Positions 25,901-33,357 of a stretch of 64,000 nt of DNA are shown here, in pieces. Source of the stretch: Lytechinus pictus (Eukaryota; Echinodermata; Echinoidea; Temnopleuroida; Toxopneustidae). Location of the stretch: positions 26,307,501 to 26,371,500 of the forward strand of contig NC_087256.1 in the NCBI RefSeq assembly GCF_037042905.1. The letters are read 5' to 3'. Within the stretch, counting starts at the first letter, position 1, and the number at the start of each line of letters is the position of its first letter. The translations under genes and the position numbers were made by a program. The notes under the pieces were generated by a model, which made no database searches, was not told the DNA's origin, and worked only from the letters and a program-made list of their open reading frames with translations.

Positions 25901-28900
25901 AGCCCAACAATCATATGATGAGCTATGATTGTTAGCCTATTTGGTGATGCTGCTAATTATAGCTTGCAATTTTGAACATTTTGATAGAAGCATTCTGAAC
26001 CTGAAATAAGGTTATTTGTTATATTCATGTTATTGCAAAATATTTAAAAAGCTGTTTCTTCCAATATCGGGTCGTAGACCGATTGTAATAAGGTGTGCGG
26101 TAGCCTAAAATAATGCTGGAGGGGTGTACTCCATCGGTATATTGTTGGTGTATTTACTTGATACATACAGTATTATGCAGTGGTGTAGGAAACTTTTACC
26201 TGTGAACTTAAAGGGATGGTCCGGGCTGAAAGTATGTATAGCTTAATAAATAGAGTAGAATTCACTGAGCAAAATGCCGAAAATTTCATCAAAATCGGAT
26301 AACAAATAACAAAGTTATAGAATTATAAAGTTTAGCAATATTTTGTGAAAACAGTCGTCATGAATATTCATTAGGTGAGCTGATGATGTCACATCTCCAC
26401 TTGTTCTTTTGTATTTTATTATAGTAGACCGGCCAAAACGATTTTTTATACTTTGAACGGCAAAATTTGTTAATGCTTGCTGATGCTTGGCATCCCAGCT
26501 AATAGTCTTGCAAAAATACCTAGGAATAGCGTACGGCCGGATGCCATGCGCAATTTTGCGTGAAAGTGTCATTTTTAGCGTAAAATCTGAAAGAATGTCG
26601 AAAATCACGCATTTTGATATTTTGACGGATTATCATCATATTTTTGATTATCTTTGATATGAAATTATTTTCATTCAGAGTTTCAAATTATAAGTCTCAT
26701 AAATATGCATTTTAAATTTGAATATTACACACAAACATATAGCGCAGTGAAACATAAAACCGCGATTTTCTCAAAATAAAAGTTTGTGAAAACTATCAAT
26801 AGTTTGAAGTTTTTTACGCAACTTAAATTCTTTGATTTCAATTCGTTTATCCATCGAATGTATAGCAAATGCCCTAATGCCACAAATATTAAAAGAATTT
26901 TCAAGTAAGATGGAAAATATCAAATTTTATGTAATCCGAAAGGAGACAATGTGCATTTTACCAGGTGCGCATTTTGAAAATAAAAATTGAAAATACCGTA
27001 CATTATGTACATAATTACATGTATAAAGTGCATACTAAAGCGAGTTTTTAATTAACATGTATAAATACATACTAAAGCAAGTTTTTAATTCAATAGCACA
27101 AAATGTCAATTCTTTGCATCCCAGCTAAAAGTCTTGCGGAAATACTGAGGAATAACGTACGGGCGGATGCCAAGTGCACTTTTGCGTGAAAGTATCATTT
27201 TTAGCGTAAAATCTGAAAGGCTGTCGAAAATCACGCATTTTGACCTTTTGACGGGATTTGTAAGAAATGTTGATTCCCTTTGATATGCGATCATTTATAT
27301 TTGGAGTTTCAAATTATAAGTCTACTAAATATGCATTTCAATTTGGAATATTACACACACATATATGGCAATATGACATAAAAATCTTGATTTACTAAAA
27401 ATAAAAGTTTGAACACTATCAATAGTTCTAAGTTTTTTACAACTTAAATTCTTCGATTTAAATTGGTTCATCTATTGAATATCGATCGTTTCTAATGTCA
27501 CAAGTATTAAAATAATTTTCACGTAAGATGGAAGATATATTTTCCGAAAGGGGACATGCAAAATTTATCAGGGAGGGGGGGGGGGGCATTTTGAATGTAA
27601 AATTAAAGATACCTTACATTATAAACATAATTACATGAATAAGTACATACTTAAAATGAGTTACAACATTTCTTGCCGCAACTGCCTCTGCCCCCCCCCC
27701 CCCCTCCTCACACGGCCTAAGGTCATGTGTAGTGTCCGAAAGGATTACATGGAGCTGAAAGTATCCCGTTTTCAAGATAATATACCCACATGATTCTGCT
27801 CGCGATTCGAGTGTATACTTTATTTTGGTTTAGCGAGATAGGCACCCTACACGGGATTACAAAAAGATGCCAAATAAATTTTCAACTCGAGCTTCGCGCT
27901 GGCATTAATAAATTCTAAGCAAGCAACCAGAGGACCGATGGCTTAAGGTACTCTCCGAGGGACCTATAATGAGGATTCAAATGCCTTACTACCATTTATA
28001 GTAAGGCATTTAAATGCCTTACTTGGCACTAGCGCACCAAGTGGGAATCGAACCCAGGCCACCGGAATCCGAAACCCCCTCACTACCGATTGAGCTATCG
28101 CGCATTAGAATGTTTCGTTTCTAATAAAAAAAAAAGCCAGCTCGGCTTGTACTGGCTTTTTTTTAAACAGATACATAACATTCTTTACTTCAAAACGTCA
28201 TCAAAATGTCCAGTTTACGGATTAGAATATAAAAATCAGATTGCGTTTCGCGCTCGCATCAATAGCCTATATATTATTTTTTTAAATATGTATTAAATGC
28301 CCCGTTTTCATGTCAGAATATTAAAAATTTCTTAAATTTTTACATTACAATTAGATACGAATCATGTTCATGATTACACTTACGATTTGTGTAACTTTCT
28401 AACTTTCAGCTCTAAATTTCATGGCACATACAAAAACTGCTTGCGCTTCGCGCTCGCATTATTCAAATAGGTCTTGTCAGATACTTAATCGTGCTTGTGA
28501 GAATAAAGCTAATATGTACTTAATAATAAATACTTGATAAATGAATCTATTTTGGTAGCCCCTGCAAAATACCAAGCACCGCCCCCCGTGCTCCTCTGCA
28601 GACAAAAGCCTAGCTACGCTGCTGGTGAGCGAGCTGACTGACCAAGTCTTTTGAACAAAAGCCTTAATTTAGCTTAGGGAAGAATTTGTGTTTATTAAGA
28701 AAAAATGTTTTGAATTACAATATTTACATTCAATTGAGGTCATAATGACTAAATAAATATATATATATAAATATATAAATAAATAAAAGAATAAATAAAT
28801 AAATAAATGACCCCCTCCCCAACAAGCTTTCCATTATTTTGCTTCTGTTGTTTTATGCTTTTTCTTGATTTTTTGGGGGGCAAGTTTCCCCCTCCCCCTC

Positions 28901-31900
28901 ACTTCCATGCATCTTCCAACAAAAGGCTTACGTCCGTAGCTCATTTTCTCAATTCTAGAATGTAGCAGGCATTGTTTCATGCAACTACGGTCTCTTTATC
29001 AGTTAATTGAACAGTTCATTAGACCAGAAATTCAAATAGATCGGTCAATAACCATTTGCATGAGCTAAGAGTTTTCATCTGTGGAGAATGATGTTTGAAA
29101 TACCAAAAGAGTATAGGTTCTTAAAGTTCACATTTTAATTCTTAAAGCTCATTTCATCACATGTATTGCCATGTTGGGAAATGCAGTCGTACGACCATTA
29201 TTACAAACAAATCTAAAGGCTAATGACCAGCGTCCAGCGCAGATAATGTAATATATAGATGGTCGTACAACTGCATTTCCAAAAATGGCATTGGCAATAC
29301 ATACATGTATGTCTAGGGCTACCCAGGGTCGGGTTGTCCGGCCCCCGTCTTAGACTACGATATATAACAGCATGGACATATGATAATAGGTATGGCCAAA
29401 GTTCAGTGACTCTAAATGACCTTTGACCTTAATCATGTGATCTAAAACTTGTGCAAGACGATCAGTAATACCTGAATACTCTTATAAGTGTCATTAATTT
29501 TTGTTTATACATTCAAACTTATAATGAAATTTCAAAAAACGTAACCTTGGTTAAGATTTCAAGGTTGATATGAGGCTGTTACATCGAAACTGCCGTCGCC
29601 TCCACCAGAAAAGTGGTCCCTTTTGACCTGCTCTGCTATGCAGGCGAGACAAAAATTAGGTATTGCCTTGGCAACGGCCATATTTTTTTAAGACTGATAA
29701 TCCAATAACTTCTGTAAAATCTAGATTGAAAGAGTATAAAATGGTAATTCAATTGTTTTACTCATATATGTATATTTTCTATGTTTTGGGATATAGATAA
29801 TCCTATAAAATTACTGTTACCATGGTAACGGCAAATTGAATATCAGACCTATTTATGAATACCGCCACAGGTAGATTTACGTTCAGCACCAATTCATTCG
29901 CGTAAATAGCGAAAAGATCGAATTCTACAAAAGTAAACATAATCCTATATATAATCATGACGAGTATCGCACTGATTAATAGTATATAATTTATGTGCAA
30001 TATAAATATAATATTTTGCGTTGTTTTTTTAATCAGAAATGCGCATCCGATAAATGTACATTGTTATCTTTCGCATATATAACATAAAATGATATATCTT
30101 GCATCTTATTTCATTTTTTCACTATATATGACATGACAAACAATTATTATGTATTAATATTCGGTTAGCGCTAAAATGGACGAAATTGAGATGCGGAACA
30201 CAAACATTATACTATTGATAGTTTTCACAAACTATAATTTTTAGTAAATCACGATTTTATATTTCATAGTGCCATATATGTGTGTGTAATATTCCAATTT
30301 GAAATGCATATTTAGTAGACTTATAATTTGAAACTCCAAATATAAATGATCGCATATCAAAGGGAATCAAAATTTCTTACAAATCCCGTCAAAAGGTCAA
30401 AATGCGTGATTTTCGACAGTCTTTCAGATTTTACGCTAAAAATGATACTTTCACGCAAAAGTGCACTTGGCATCCGCCCGTACGTTATTCCGCAGTATTT
30501 CCGCAAGACTTTTAGCTGGGATGCAAAGAATTTACAAATTGTGCTATCCAATTAAAAACTTGCTTTAGTATGTATTTATACATGTGATTAAATACTCGCT
30601 TCAGTATGTACTTATACATGTAATTATGTACATAATGTACGGTATTTTTAATTTTTCTCTCAAAATGTGCACCTGGTAAAATGCACATTGTCTTCTTTCG
30701 GATAACATAAAATGAGATATCTTCTATCTTAATTGAAATTCCTTTTGATATTTGTGGCATTAGGACAATACATTCGATGGATAAACGCATTTAAATAGAA
30801 GAATTTAAGTTGCGTAAAAAAACTTCAAACTATTGATAGTTTTCACGAACTTTTATTTTGAGGAAATCGCGGTTTTATGTTTCACTGCGCTATATGTTTG
30901 TGTGTAATATTCAAATTTAAAATGCATATTTATGAGACTTATAATCTTTAACTCTGAATTAAAATAATTTCATATAAAAGATAATCAAAGATATGATGAT
31001 AATCCGTCAAAATATAAAAATGCGTGATTTTCGACATTTTTTCAAATTTTACGCTAAAAATGACACTTTCACGCAAAATTGCGCTTGGCATCCTGCCGTA
31101 CGCTATTCCTGGGTATTTTTGCAAGAATTTTAGGTGGGATGCCAGGCATTAACAAATTTTGCCGTCGAATCCTTATCTAGAGCACTTTTTGACGTTTGGC
31201 CGGTCTACTATTATATGAAAATAGGTTTATTCAAATTTTTTCCTCCAAGAACTAGAAAAATTGGATTGACAACTGAATTAGTGCATTAGATATTTATTGC
31301 TGCAACTTATTTCATTATAAGGGAGACATATTATTCACACAAGTATGAAATAATGAAAAAAATATGATTTTATGTAATAACATAAGAAAATGGAAAGTGG
31401 AGATGTGACATCATCAGCCCACCTAATGAATATTCATGACGACTGTTTTCACAAAATATTGCTAAACTTTAAACTCCAATAACTTTATTATTTGTTATCC
31501 GATTTTGATGAAATTTTTGGCATTTTGGTCAGTGAATTCTACTCTACGTATTAAGATATAAATATTTGCAGCTCGGACCATCCCTTTAATTCTGTCATTC
31601 CCATAAACTTTGTACGGGGACTATCTGGTTCCAATAGGCACCAGCGGGGGTAAATTTGGGCTCAAATATGGTTCAAATAATTCATTATGCTGAATGGGTT
31701 GACAGGAGTGAAGTACTAGTAGTTAGATGTGTCTAGAGTGAAATATAACATTGTTTTGAATGCTGTGTTTCTTCCTCTTTTGAATTACCGAACCTTCCCA
31801 ATCTTAATTCTGAACTATCTATCACCCTTTGTTGCACACTGAAATCCCTTTTCCTTTCTGGATGCACGCCTGGCGCACCACATGCACCCACCTCACCCCC

Positions 31901-32033
31901 TTTCCTGATGTCTGGCTCCTGATTGGTTAACTGGTTTGAATACTGTCGACCGATTGGTTAACGGGTTTGAATGCCGTTCTATGATTGGTTAACATCTTTG
32001 TGCAGTGGAGAGAAGAGTAACTACCACCGATGA
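1877..32033 (+). CDS. PROM1-like: Prominin (CD133-like) pentaspan membrane glycoprotein, C-terminal part, 20 exons
   Basis: Prominins are pentaspan glycoproteins of plasma-membrane protrusions such as microvilli and cilia that bind cholesterol. Twenty exons with AG/GT borders (listed separately) join into 537 codons and a TGA without a frame break. In order they give the end of the first large extracellular loop, a membrane segment ([20 protein letters not shown]), a short loop with [11 protein letters not shown] and SNCGGLFLM, a second membrane segment ending at LMCDP, a large second extracellular loop with conserved pieces ([20 protein letters not shown]), a fifth segment ([15 protein letters not shown]) and a 39-residue tail. 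The order and spacing match the known prominin layout. Several N-glycosylation sequons (NISD, NETT, NVTE, NITG, NDTL, NATI) lie in the loops. The N-terminal half and promoter are left of the window. Whether it is the PROM1 or PROM2 orthologue cannot be told. No start codon is present. Confidence 0.93.
2336..2765. repeat. C/T-rich low-complexity tract
   Basis: About 430 bp of almost pure pyrimidine on the + strand (ccctctcc-type), ending 60 bp before prominin exon b. Open frames on both strands are composition artefacts. Confidence 0.9.
2827..2890 (+). CDS. prominin exon b
   Basis: Acceptor atttacag, donor gtaaga; 64 nt, leaves one base for the next codon. It reads [20 protein letters not shown]. 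It lies directly after a 430-bp CT tract that may act as an extended polypyrimidine stretch. Confidence 0.85.
3140..3430. repeat. (TGGA)n minisatellite-like array
   Basis: Imperfect tandem array of tggatgga with ggacggac and ggttggat variants, about 290 bp, in the intron between exons b and c. Confidence 0.92.
3560..3636 (+). CDS. prominin exon c
   Basis: Acceptor atttgtag, donor gtaagt; 77 nt, takes one base from the previous exon and ends in frame. It reads [20 protein letters not shown] and then TFTLQS. The helical, amphipathic character fits the extracellular loop. Confidence 0.85.
3637..4301 (+). other. intron, nothing recognised
   Basis: AT-rich intron with a short C run at about 3810; no repeat or gene recognised. 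Confidence 0.5.
4302..4381 (+). CDS. prominin exon d
   Basis: Acceptor ttcaacag, donor gtaaga; 80 nt, leaves two bases. It reads [20 protein letters not shown] and NDYDQY, the last stretch before membrane segment 3. Confidence 0.86.
4862..5045 (-). repeat. SINE fragment
   Basis: Shares ttaccctggctttagcc, ctaccaggt and ggttgagtgcagcaca with the fuller copy at 59230-59500, but lacks the tRNA-like head. Confidence 0.6.
5538..5690 (+). CDS. prominin exon e (membrane segment 3 and cytoplasmic loop)
   Basis: Acceptor tgctcag after a (CT)n run, donor gtgagt; 153 nt, leaves two bases. It encodes a clear membrane segment followed by [15 protein letters not shown] and [10 protein letters not shown], the most diagnostic prominin stretch in the window. 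Confidence 0.95.
5716..6422. mobile_element. 707-bp TA-flanked MITE with 24-bp inverted ends (pogo/Tigger-like)
   Basis: The left end cagtccaacttctcttatcc and the inverse of the right end cagtccgacctctcttatcc match at 18 of 20 positions and continue with ggac. Both ends abut TA, the target of Tc1/mariner and pogo elements. There is no transposase frame inside. Superfamily is inferred from ends and target. Confidence 0.75.
6752..6900. mobile_element. Kolobok-like MITE end (partial)
   Basis: Begins ttttaaaggaaaggtgacc and has catcaaaattgtgaaataagaaagttatg, the same internal phrase as the TTAA-flanked elements at 26212-31585 and 50500-51290. The opposite end was not found. Confidence 0.4.
6885..7055. 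repeat. 'ggagcaa' repeat family, copy 1
   Basis: Contains agggttagggttg followed by gtggagcaactgtttccag and agccaatgtcgtgg, similar to 15335-15560 and inverted at 60535-60700. Confidence 0.45.
7113..7239 (+). CDS. prominin exon f (membrane segment 4)
   Basis: Acceptor atattag, donor gttagt; 127 nt, ends in frame. It reads [20 protein letters not shown] and then [13 protein letters not shown], followed by LVSGQLFAQ, matching the start of the prominin second extracellular loop. The acceptor has a weak pyrimidine tract. Confidence 0.94.
7342..7436. repeat. 33-bp hairpin arms
   Basis: Arms at 7342-7374 and 7404-7436 are inverse copies with two mismatches (acacttttccta...tgctttctat). It lies just after exon f, in the intron. 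Confidence 0.75.
7486..7750. mobile_element. MITE family A, copy 1 (gtcttacaaagagttac ends)
   Basis: Left ggacccgtcttacaaagagt and right actctttgtaagacggggtcc are inverted. A second copy is at 22956-23230. Confidence 0.75.
7862..8298. mobile_element. inverted-repeat element, about 435 bp
   Basis: Left ctggctgcacataaatgttg and the inverse of the right end ctggttgcacagaaacgttg match at 17 of 20 positions. It sits between pieces of the degenerate 'ccatttggtcta' repeat. No coding content. Confidence 0.6.
8335..8500. mobile_element. Kolobok-like MITE end (partial)
   Basis: Starts aaaggggtactccaggctga and contains catcaaaatcggacaagaaa plus aacaaagttatgac, closely like the left end of 50500-51290. 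Confidence 0.45.
8629..8729 (+). CDS. prominin exon g
   Basis: Acceptor ttgaacag, donor gtaagt; 101 nt, leaves two bases. It reads [20 protein letters not shown] followed by [13 protein letters not shown], part of extracellular loop 2. Confidence 0.88.
8736..8792. repeat. (ATTG)n/(AGTG)n microsatellite
   Basis: Short tetranucleotide run right after the exon g donor. Confidence 0.85.
9210..9294 (+). CDS. prominin exon h
   Basis: Acceptor ttttgtcag, donor gtgagt; 85 nt, ends in frame. It reads [20 protein letters not shown] and then TEFTDISS; the C..N..Y..L.L.N.FN.(S/T)E pattern is shared with vertebrate prominins. Confidence 0.92.
9295..10258 (+). other. intron, no clear element
   Basis: Includes a G run (about 9320) and a stretch 9420-9740 that ends gtttgacttgacttgg, perhaps the 3' end of an old retroelement. 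No reading frame of note. Confidence 0.35.
10259..10405 (+). CDS. prominin exon i
   Basis: Acceptor acaacag, donor gtaagg; 147 nt, frame 0 to 0. It begins [20 protein letters not shown] and ends [11 protein letters not shown]. Confidence 0.89.
10790..11635. repeat. ATC/ACC trinucleotide array with higher-order copies
   Basis: About 850 bp of atc, acc and att triplets. A stretch beginning catcaccattatcatattc at about 10797 recurs at about 10991 and again near 11175, so part of the array is built from copies nearly 200 bp long. The last 270 bp are almost pure (accatc)n. Confidence 0.93.
11676..11768 (+). CDS. prominin exon j
   Basis: Acceptor ttctgcag, donor gtaatc; 93 nt, frame 0 to 0. It reads [20 protein letters not shown] and then [11 protein letters not shown]. 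It follows the 850-bp ATC/ACC array by about 40 bp. Confidence 0.87.
12231..12317 (+). CDS. prominin exon k
   Basis: Acceptor tggtatag, donor gtaaga; 87 nt, frame 0 to 0. It reads [20 protein letters not shown] and IVDVLLSDA, a helical loop segment. Confidence 0.88.
12457..12664. mobile_element. inverted-repeat MITE, about 208 bp
   Basis: Left ataaagttctagtgggtagt and the inverse of the right end ataaagtgctactgggtagt match at 18 of 20 positions; ttataaccaac/gttggttat continues the arm. Intron between exons k and l. Confidence 0.65.
13229..13282 (+). CDS. prominin exon l
   Basis: Acceptor gtaatcag, donor gtaagt; 54 nt, frame 0 to 0. It reads [18 protein letters not shown]. Confidence 0.86.
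13613..14985. repeat. 1.4-kb GGT/GAG/GAT trinucleotide array
   Basis: Alternating blocks of (ggt)n and (gag)n with gat spacers, almost pure purine plus T on the + strand. Many sub-units have the form gatgaggaggaggatggtgg with variable copy number. Open frames of over 400 codons on both strands are by-products of the triplet period. Confidence 0.96.
15179..15259 (+). CDS. prominin exon m
   Basis: Acceptor tctgacag, donor gtaaga; 81 nt, frame 0 to 0. It begins [20 protein letters not shown]; the A.S.(A)Q.FI.NN stretch resembles vertebrate prominins. It sits about 190 bp after the 1.4-kb trinucleotide array. Confidence 0.9.
15335..15560. repeat. 'ggagcaa' repeat family, copy 2
   Basis: Starts cacgacatttgctcctgcga and ends cggagcaaatgtcgtggaac, so the ends are inverted. 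A gttagggttt-like middle is shared with copies 1 and 3. Confidence 0.6.
16333..16401 (+). CDS. prominin exon n
   Basis: Acceptor is a run of T ending cag, donor gtttgt (weak); 69 nt, frame 0 to 0. It begins [20 protein letters not shown]; the GY.E.(F/Y) motif is shared with vertebrate prominins. Confidence 0.87.
16475..16786. mobile_element. relic of the 820-bp mariner-like MITE
   Basis: Shares in order tttatcataact, acaacagacaaatca, cattcatgcatcagag, gaggaaaggatacca, tctgctctttaat and aaaatgatcaa with the left half of 48278-49097. The ends are lost and a (ga)n run has grown inside. Confidence 0.6.
17344..17721. mobile_element. Kolobok-like MITE flanked by TTAA, 378 bp
   Basis: Left end aggtattgtttaact and inverse of the right end agtgattggttaaca are similar, and both abut TTAA (17340-17343, 17722-17725). 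Contains a small palindrome aggcgtcttatagacgcct. Confidence 0.55.
17829..17918 (+). CDS. prominin exon o
   Basis: Acceptor ttttatag, donor gtaagt; 90 nt, frame 0 to 0. It begins [20 protein letters not shown] and ends LCIGILRSF; two conserved cysteines precede membrane segment 5. Confidence 0.91.
18400..20010. repeat. 164-bp tandem array
   Basis: The marker cactct (cact in the last copy) recurs at 19187, 19351, 19515, 19679, 19843 and 20007, always 164 bp apart, giving five complete units. Each unit is itself a dimer of related halves around aatcaccaactgatggt and aatcaccaattgatggt. Diverged copies lie at about 18400-18596 and 19072-19186, on both sides of an inserted transposon. Intron before exon p. 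Confidence 0.95.
18597..19071. mobile_element. 475-bp inverted-repeat transposon, CCAAAA duplication
   Basis: Ends cagacctgccaacc and ggttggcaggtctg are perfect inverses. The flanks 18591-18596 and 19072-19077 are both ccaaaa, a likely target duplication. Interior is A/T-rich with acgtttttt repeats. Possibly hAT-like; no transposase. Confidence 0.85.
20011..20572 (+). other. intron, AT-rich
   Basis: Starts where the 164-bp array breaks off. Holds poly-A and C runs (20215-20345); the segment near 20030-20090 (ctactacagggtagc) may be an old retroelement end. It ends with the phrase attgtgcttcccaacacc at 20510-20527, which is the 164-bp unit again, just before exon p. Confidence 0.4.
20573..20688 (+). 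CDS. prominin exon p (membrane segment 5)
   Basis: Acceptor cttctcag, donor gtaagt; 116 nt, leaves two bases. It encodes [20 protein letters not shown] and then [18 protein letters not shown], the conserved last membrane helix and juxtamembrane stretch of prominins. Confidence 0.95.
20876..21019 (-). repeat. tRNA-derived SINE
   Basis: Minus strand: cacgatagcttagtcggtag (A-box region) and gggtttaattccc (B-box-like). Shares aagcaagcaaccagaggacc with the copy at 27915-28110. Confidence 0.75.
21045..21145 (-). repeat. second tRNA-like SINE head
   Basis: Minus strand: gtggctcagtggtagagcgc, then a loop ctcatga and gggtttgatcccc. D-arm, anticodon-arm and T-arm spacing is tRNA-like, with CAT in the anticodon position, but the acceptor stem does not pair, so it is not a functional tRNA gene. 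Confidence 0.65.
21512..21532 (+). CDS. prominin tail micro-exon 1 (21 nt)
   Basis: Acceptor is a T run ending cag, donor gtaagt. It takes one base and leaves two, reading (D)NDFEMQ(G). Its length is a multiple of three, so skipping it keeps the frame. Confidence 0.78.
21965..21979 (+). CDS. prominin tail micro-exon 2 (15 nt)
   Basis: Acceptor atttacag, donor gtaagt. It reads (G)QQHY(G) in the same phase as its neighbours. An exon this small is only credible because both splice sites are strong and the frame fits. Confidence 0.65.
22567..22599 (+). CDS. prominin tail micro-exon 3 (33 nt)
   Basis: Acceptor cactacag, donor gtaagt. It reads (G)[10 protein letters not shown](A), again taking one base and leaving two. 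Confidence 0.75.
22956..23230. mobile_element. MITE family A, copy 2
   Basis: Ends gggccgcgtcttacaaaggg and ctttgtaagacagggccc are inverted. Internal gattgatccaatcaatcgca matches copy 1 at 7486-7750. A 154-codon open frame here is chance. Confidence 0.75.
23231..24040. other. intron stretch without recognised elements
   Basis: Only a G-rich run (about 23520-23550) and AT-rich DNA were seen. Confidence 0.4.
24041..24270 (+). mobile_element. possible non-LTR retrotransposon 3' end
   Basis: A (tgt)n/T-rich stretch, then gagcaaataaattgaaattg and aattgaaaa. A similar (gaatt)n tail follows a recognisable reverse-transcriptase end at 44021-44170. There is no coding part here. Confidence 0.3.
24280..24590. 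repeat. tandem duplication, about 168-bp period
   Basis: caagcatggct, tgaaaagtaa, gctaaagg and cagtatttggtatgg recur in order at about 24280 and 24448. Confidence 0.75.
24776..25090 (+). repeat. tRNA-derived SINE, copy 1 of the 350-bp family
   Basis: ggtgtagcggttctgactct is the A-box part and gagggtcgtgtgttcc a truncated B-box. The tail aaaattggctattgttattg and middle aaggaatgctccccagggag match the copy at 32507-32860. Confidence 0.85.
25091..26211. other. intron stretch without recognised elements
   Basis: AT-rich DNA with a G run near 25490. No gene or repeat structure was recognised. Confidence 0.4.
27885..28460. repeat. gcgcttcgcgctcgc motif cluster
   Basis: The GC-rich phrase appears at about 27891, 28245 and 28445 in otherwise AT-rich DNA; gcgcgaagcgcgagc, its inverse form, is at about 50166. 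Confidence 0.55.
27915..28110 (-). repeat. tRNA-derived SINE
   Basis: Minus strand: gcgcgatagctcaatcggta and gggttcgattccc give good A and B boxes. Same family as 20876-21019. Lies in the centre of the compound palindrome. Confidence 0.8.
28748..28812. repeat. (AT)n/(AAAT)n microsatellite
   Basis: Short run of at and aaat units. Confidence 0.85.
29159..29307. mobile_element. hairpin MITE, about 150 bp
   Basis: Left tgggaaatgcagtcgtacga and the inverse of tcgtacaactgcatttcca pair closely, with tattgcca/tggcaata farther out. Confidence 0.65.
29395..29590 (+). repeat. DR1-bearing dispersed repeat, copy 1
   Basis: Contains aaatgacctttgaccttaat followed by catgtgatctaaaacttgtg, gatcagtaatac and taaccttggttaagatttca. 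The same order is seen at 55050-55470 and 55485-55650. Confidence 0.8.
32006..32033 (+). CDS. prominin terminal coding exon
   Basis: Acceptor tttgtgcag. The one-base carry-over fits and the exon reads (A)GEKSNYHR then TGA at 32031-32033. The N-Y-H-basic end loosely resembles the NGYH stretch of the vertebrate prominin tail. The preceding intron is 9.4 kb, so another last exon may also exist. Confidence 0.62.
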
Positions 32034-33357
32034 GAAATGCAGTGTACCTGTAAGCCTATGTGTAATTCTAGCTATATATTTCTTGTAAAGTTCTTCTTTT
32101 TTCCCCCCTTTAAACTCTAAAATTTGTTTTTGACATTGAATATAGGACAGAGCTAAGAATTGTAAAATAGATTTTAAAATCATCCAGAGTTGAAGTGAAA
32201 ATTTGTGTTGAAATACCATCTGACTTCGTCGACCATTTAATTTTTTTTTTACTGATCACTTATGCATAATTATTTTCTTTCGTGAGTAGAAAGAAATCAT
32301 TAGTATTCTGTCTCCCATCCAGCATCTGTTGATTGATGATAATCCTTGTATATAAAATTCTGTATTTAAAAAAAAACGGGCCCCCTTCCACAAAGAGTAT
32401 CGATCGATTCAACTTTTTGGTGGCTTTGGGATGGTTGGTCACAGATGTCAAAATGGGTCTATGAAGAGGGGTAACCGTCACAAAAGATTCATTTATTTTA
32501 AAGGGGAAGAGCCGTGGTGTAGTGGTTCTGACTCTCGCCTTGTAAACAGAGGGTCGTGTGTTCGAATCCCACCGTGGTCTAGCGCCCTTTGGCAAGGCGT
32601 TAATCCACACTTTGCCACTCTCGACCCAGGTGCTAAATGGGTACCCGGTAGGATGCGAAAGATATTGTATGTTTGATTTTGCCAGCGCCATAATGAGGCT
32701 GCGATGAATGCAAGGAATGCTCCCCAGGGAGTGGAAATTGTGCACTTTTCGTGCGGGATTGAAATGAATCCAATGACCGGGGTAATAATATGCTGTAACG
32801 CGCTTTGGGCCATTCTGGGAAAAGCGCTTTATGAAAATTGGCTATTATTATTATTAAGGGGATAGTCAAATTTTAATGAAATCTAGTAAAGTGGATCAGA
32901 ACATTTTCACCTCTGTGTCTGCACATATATTTCAGATTTAAGTATTAGTATTAGTATGCAGTAAAATACTGGAATGAGACCCTGTGAGTTCAGAAGAAAT
33001 TTTGCCTCAATTTTTTATTCTTTTGGGAACCATTGATTTGAGGTGTCAGAAAGGTTGCTAATTCCCCCTGTAATAGGCTATATCACCCCATGGACCATTT
33101 AATTTCACACAAATATATTTTATTTTGCACTCATGGAGTTGTATCTTACTCTATTTATATATTAATGGTGGTATTATTCAAAACAATGGTAACAATCTAA
33201 TCTTCATACTTTTGCATGGCAGTGGGTGTTGACTTGATTGCTTTGATCTTGAAATTGTTTTGTTTTCAATGTATTAGCTACATGAATGTTTTTGATGTTT
33301 TTTTTTTGCCTTTGTTTTTTTTGCTTGCATTATTTTGTGAATGCAGCATTTAATAAA
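32034..33357 (+). other. probable prominin 3' untranslated region
   Basis: Non-coding AT-rich DNA follows the stop codon. The first strong AATAAA on this strand is at 33352-33357; others are at about 34679, 35153, 35269, 36211 and 37378, so the transcript may run further. A SINE (32507-32860) lies inside it. The end is inferred, not seen. Confidence 0.35.
32507..32860 (+). repeat. tRNA-derived SINE, fullest copy
   Basis: ccgtggtgtagtggttctga (A-box) and gtgttcgaatcccaccgtgg (B-box), about 350 bp, ending ttggctattattattattaa. Open frames across it are artefacts. Confidence 0.9.

Larger units (their letters stand above)
26212..31585. mobile_element. 5.4-kb compound palindromic element, TTAA-flanked (Kolobok-like)
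   Basis: The left end agggatggtccgggctg and the right end cagctcggaccatccct are inverse and both abut TTAA (26208-26211, 31586-31589), as expected for Kolobok or piggyBac superfamily elements. The arms are about 1.4-1.5 kb each (26212-27660 and about 30010-31585). Each arm holds two diverged copies of one unit (gcatcccagctaatagtctt / gcatcccagctaaaagtctt on the left), with the mirror copies at right. The middle (27660-30010) holds a SINE, a hairpin MITE and a DR1-bearing repeat, but no transposase frame. The whole lies inside the last prominin intron. Confidence 0.85.

Noticed and set aside
32260..32869. Overlapping frames of 161, 106 and 81 codons
   Set aside because: All fall on a tRNA-derived SINE within the likely 3' UTR.
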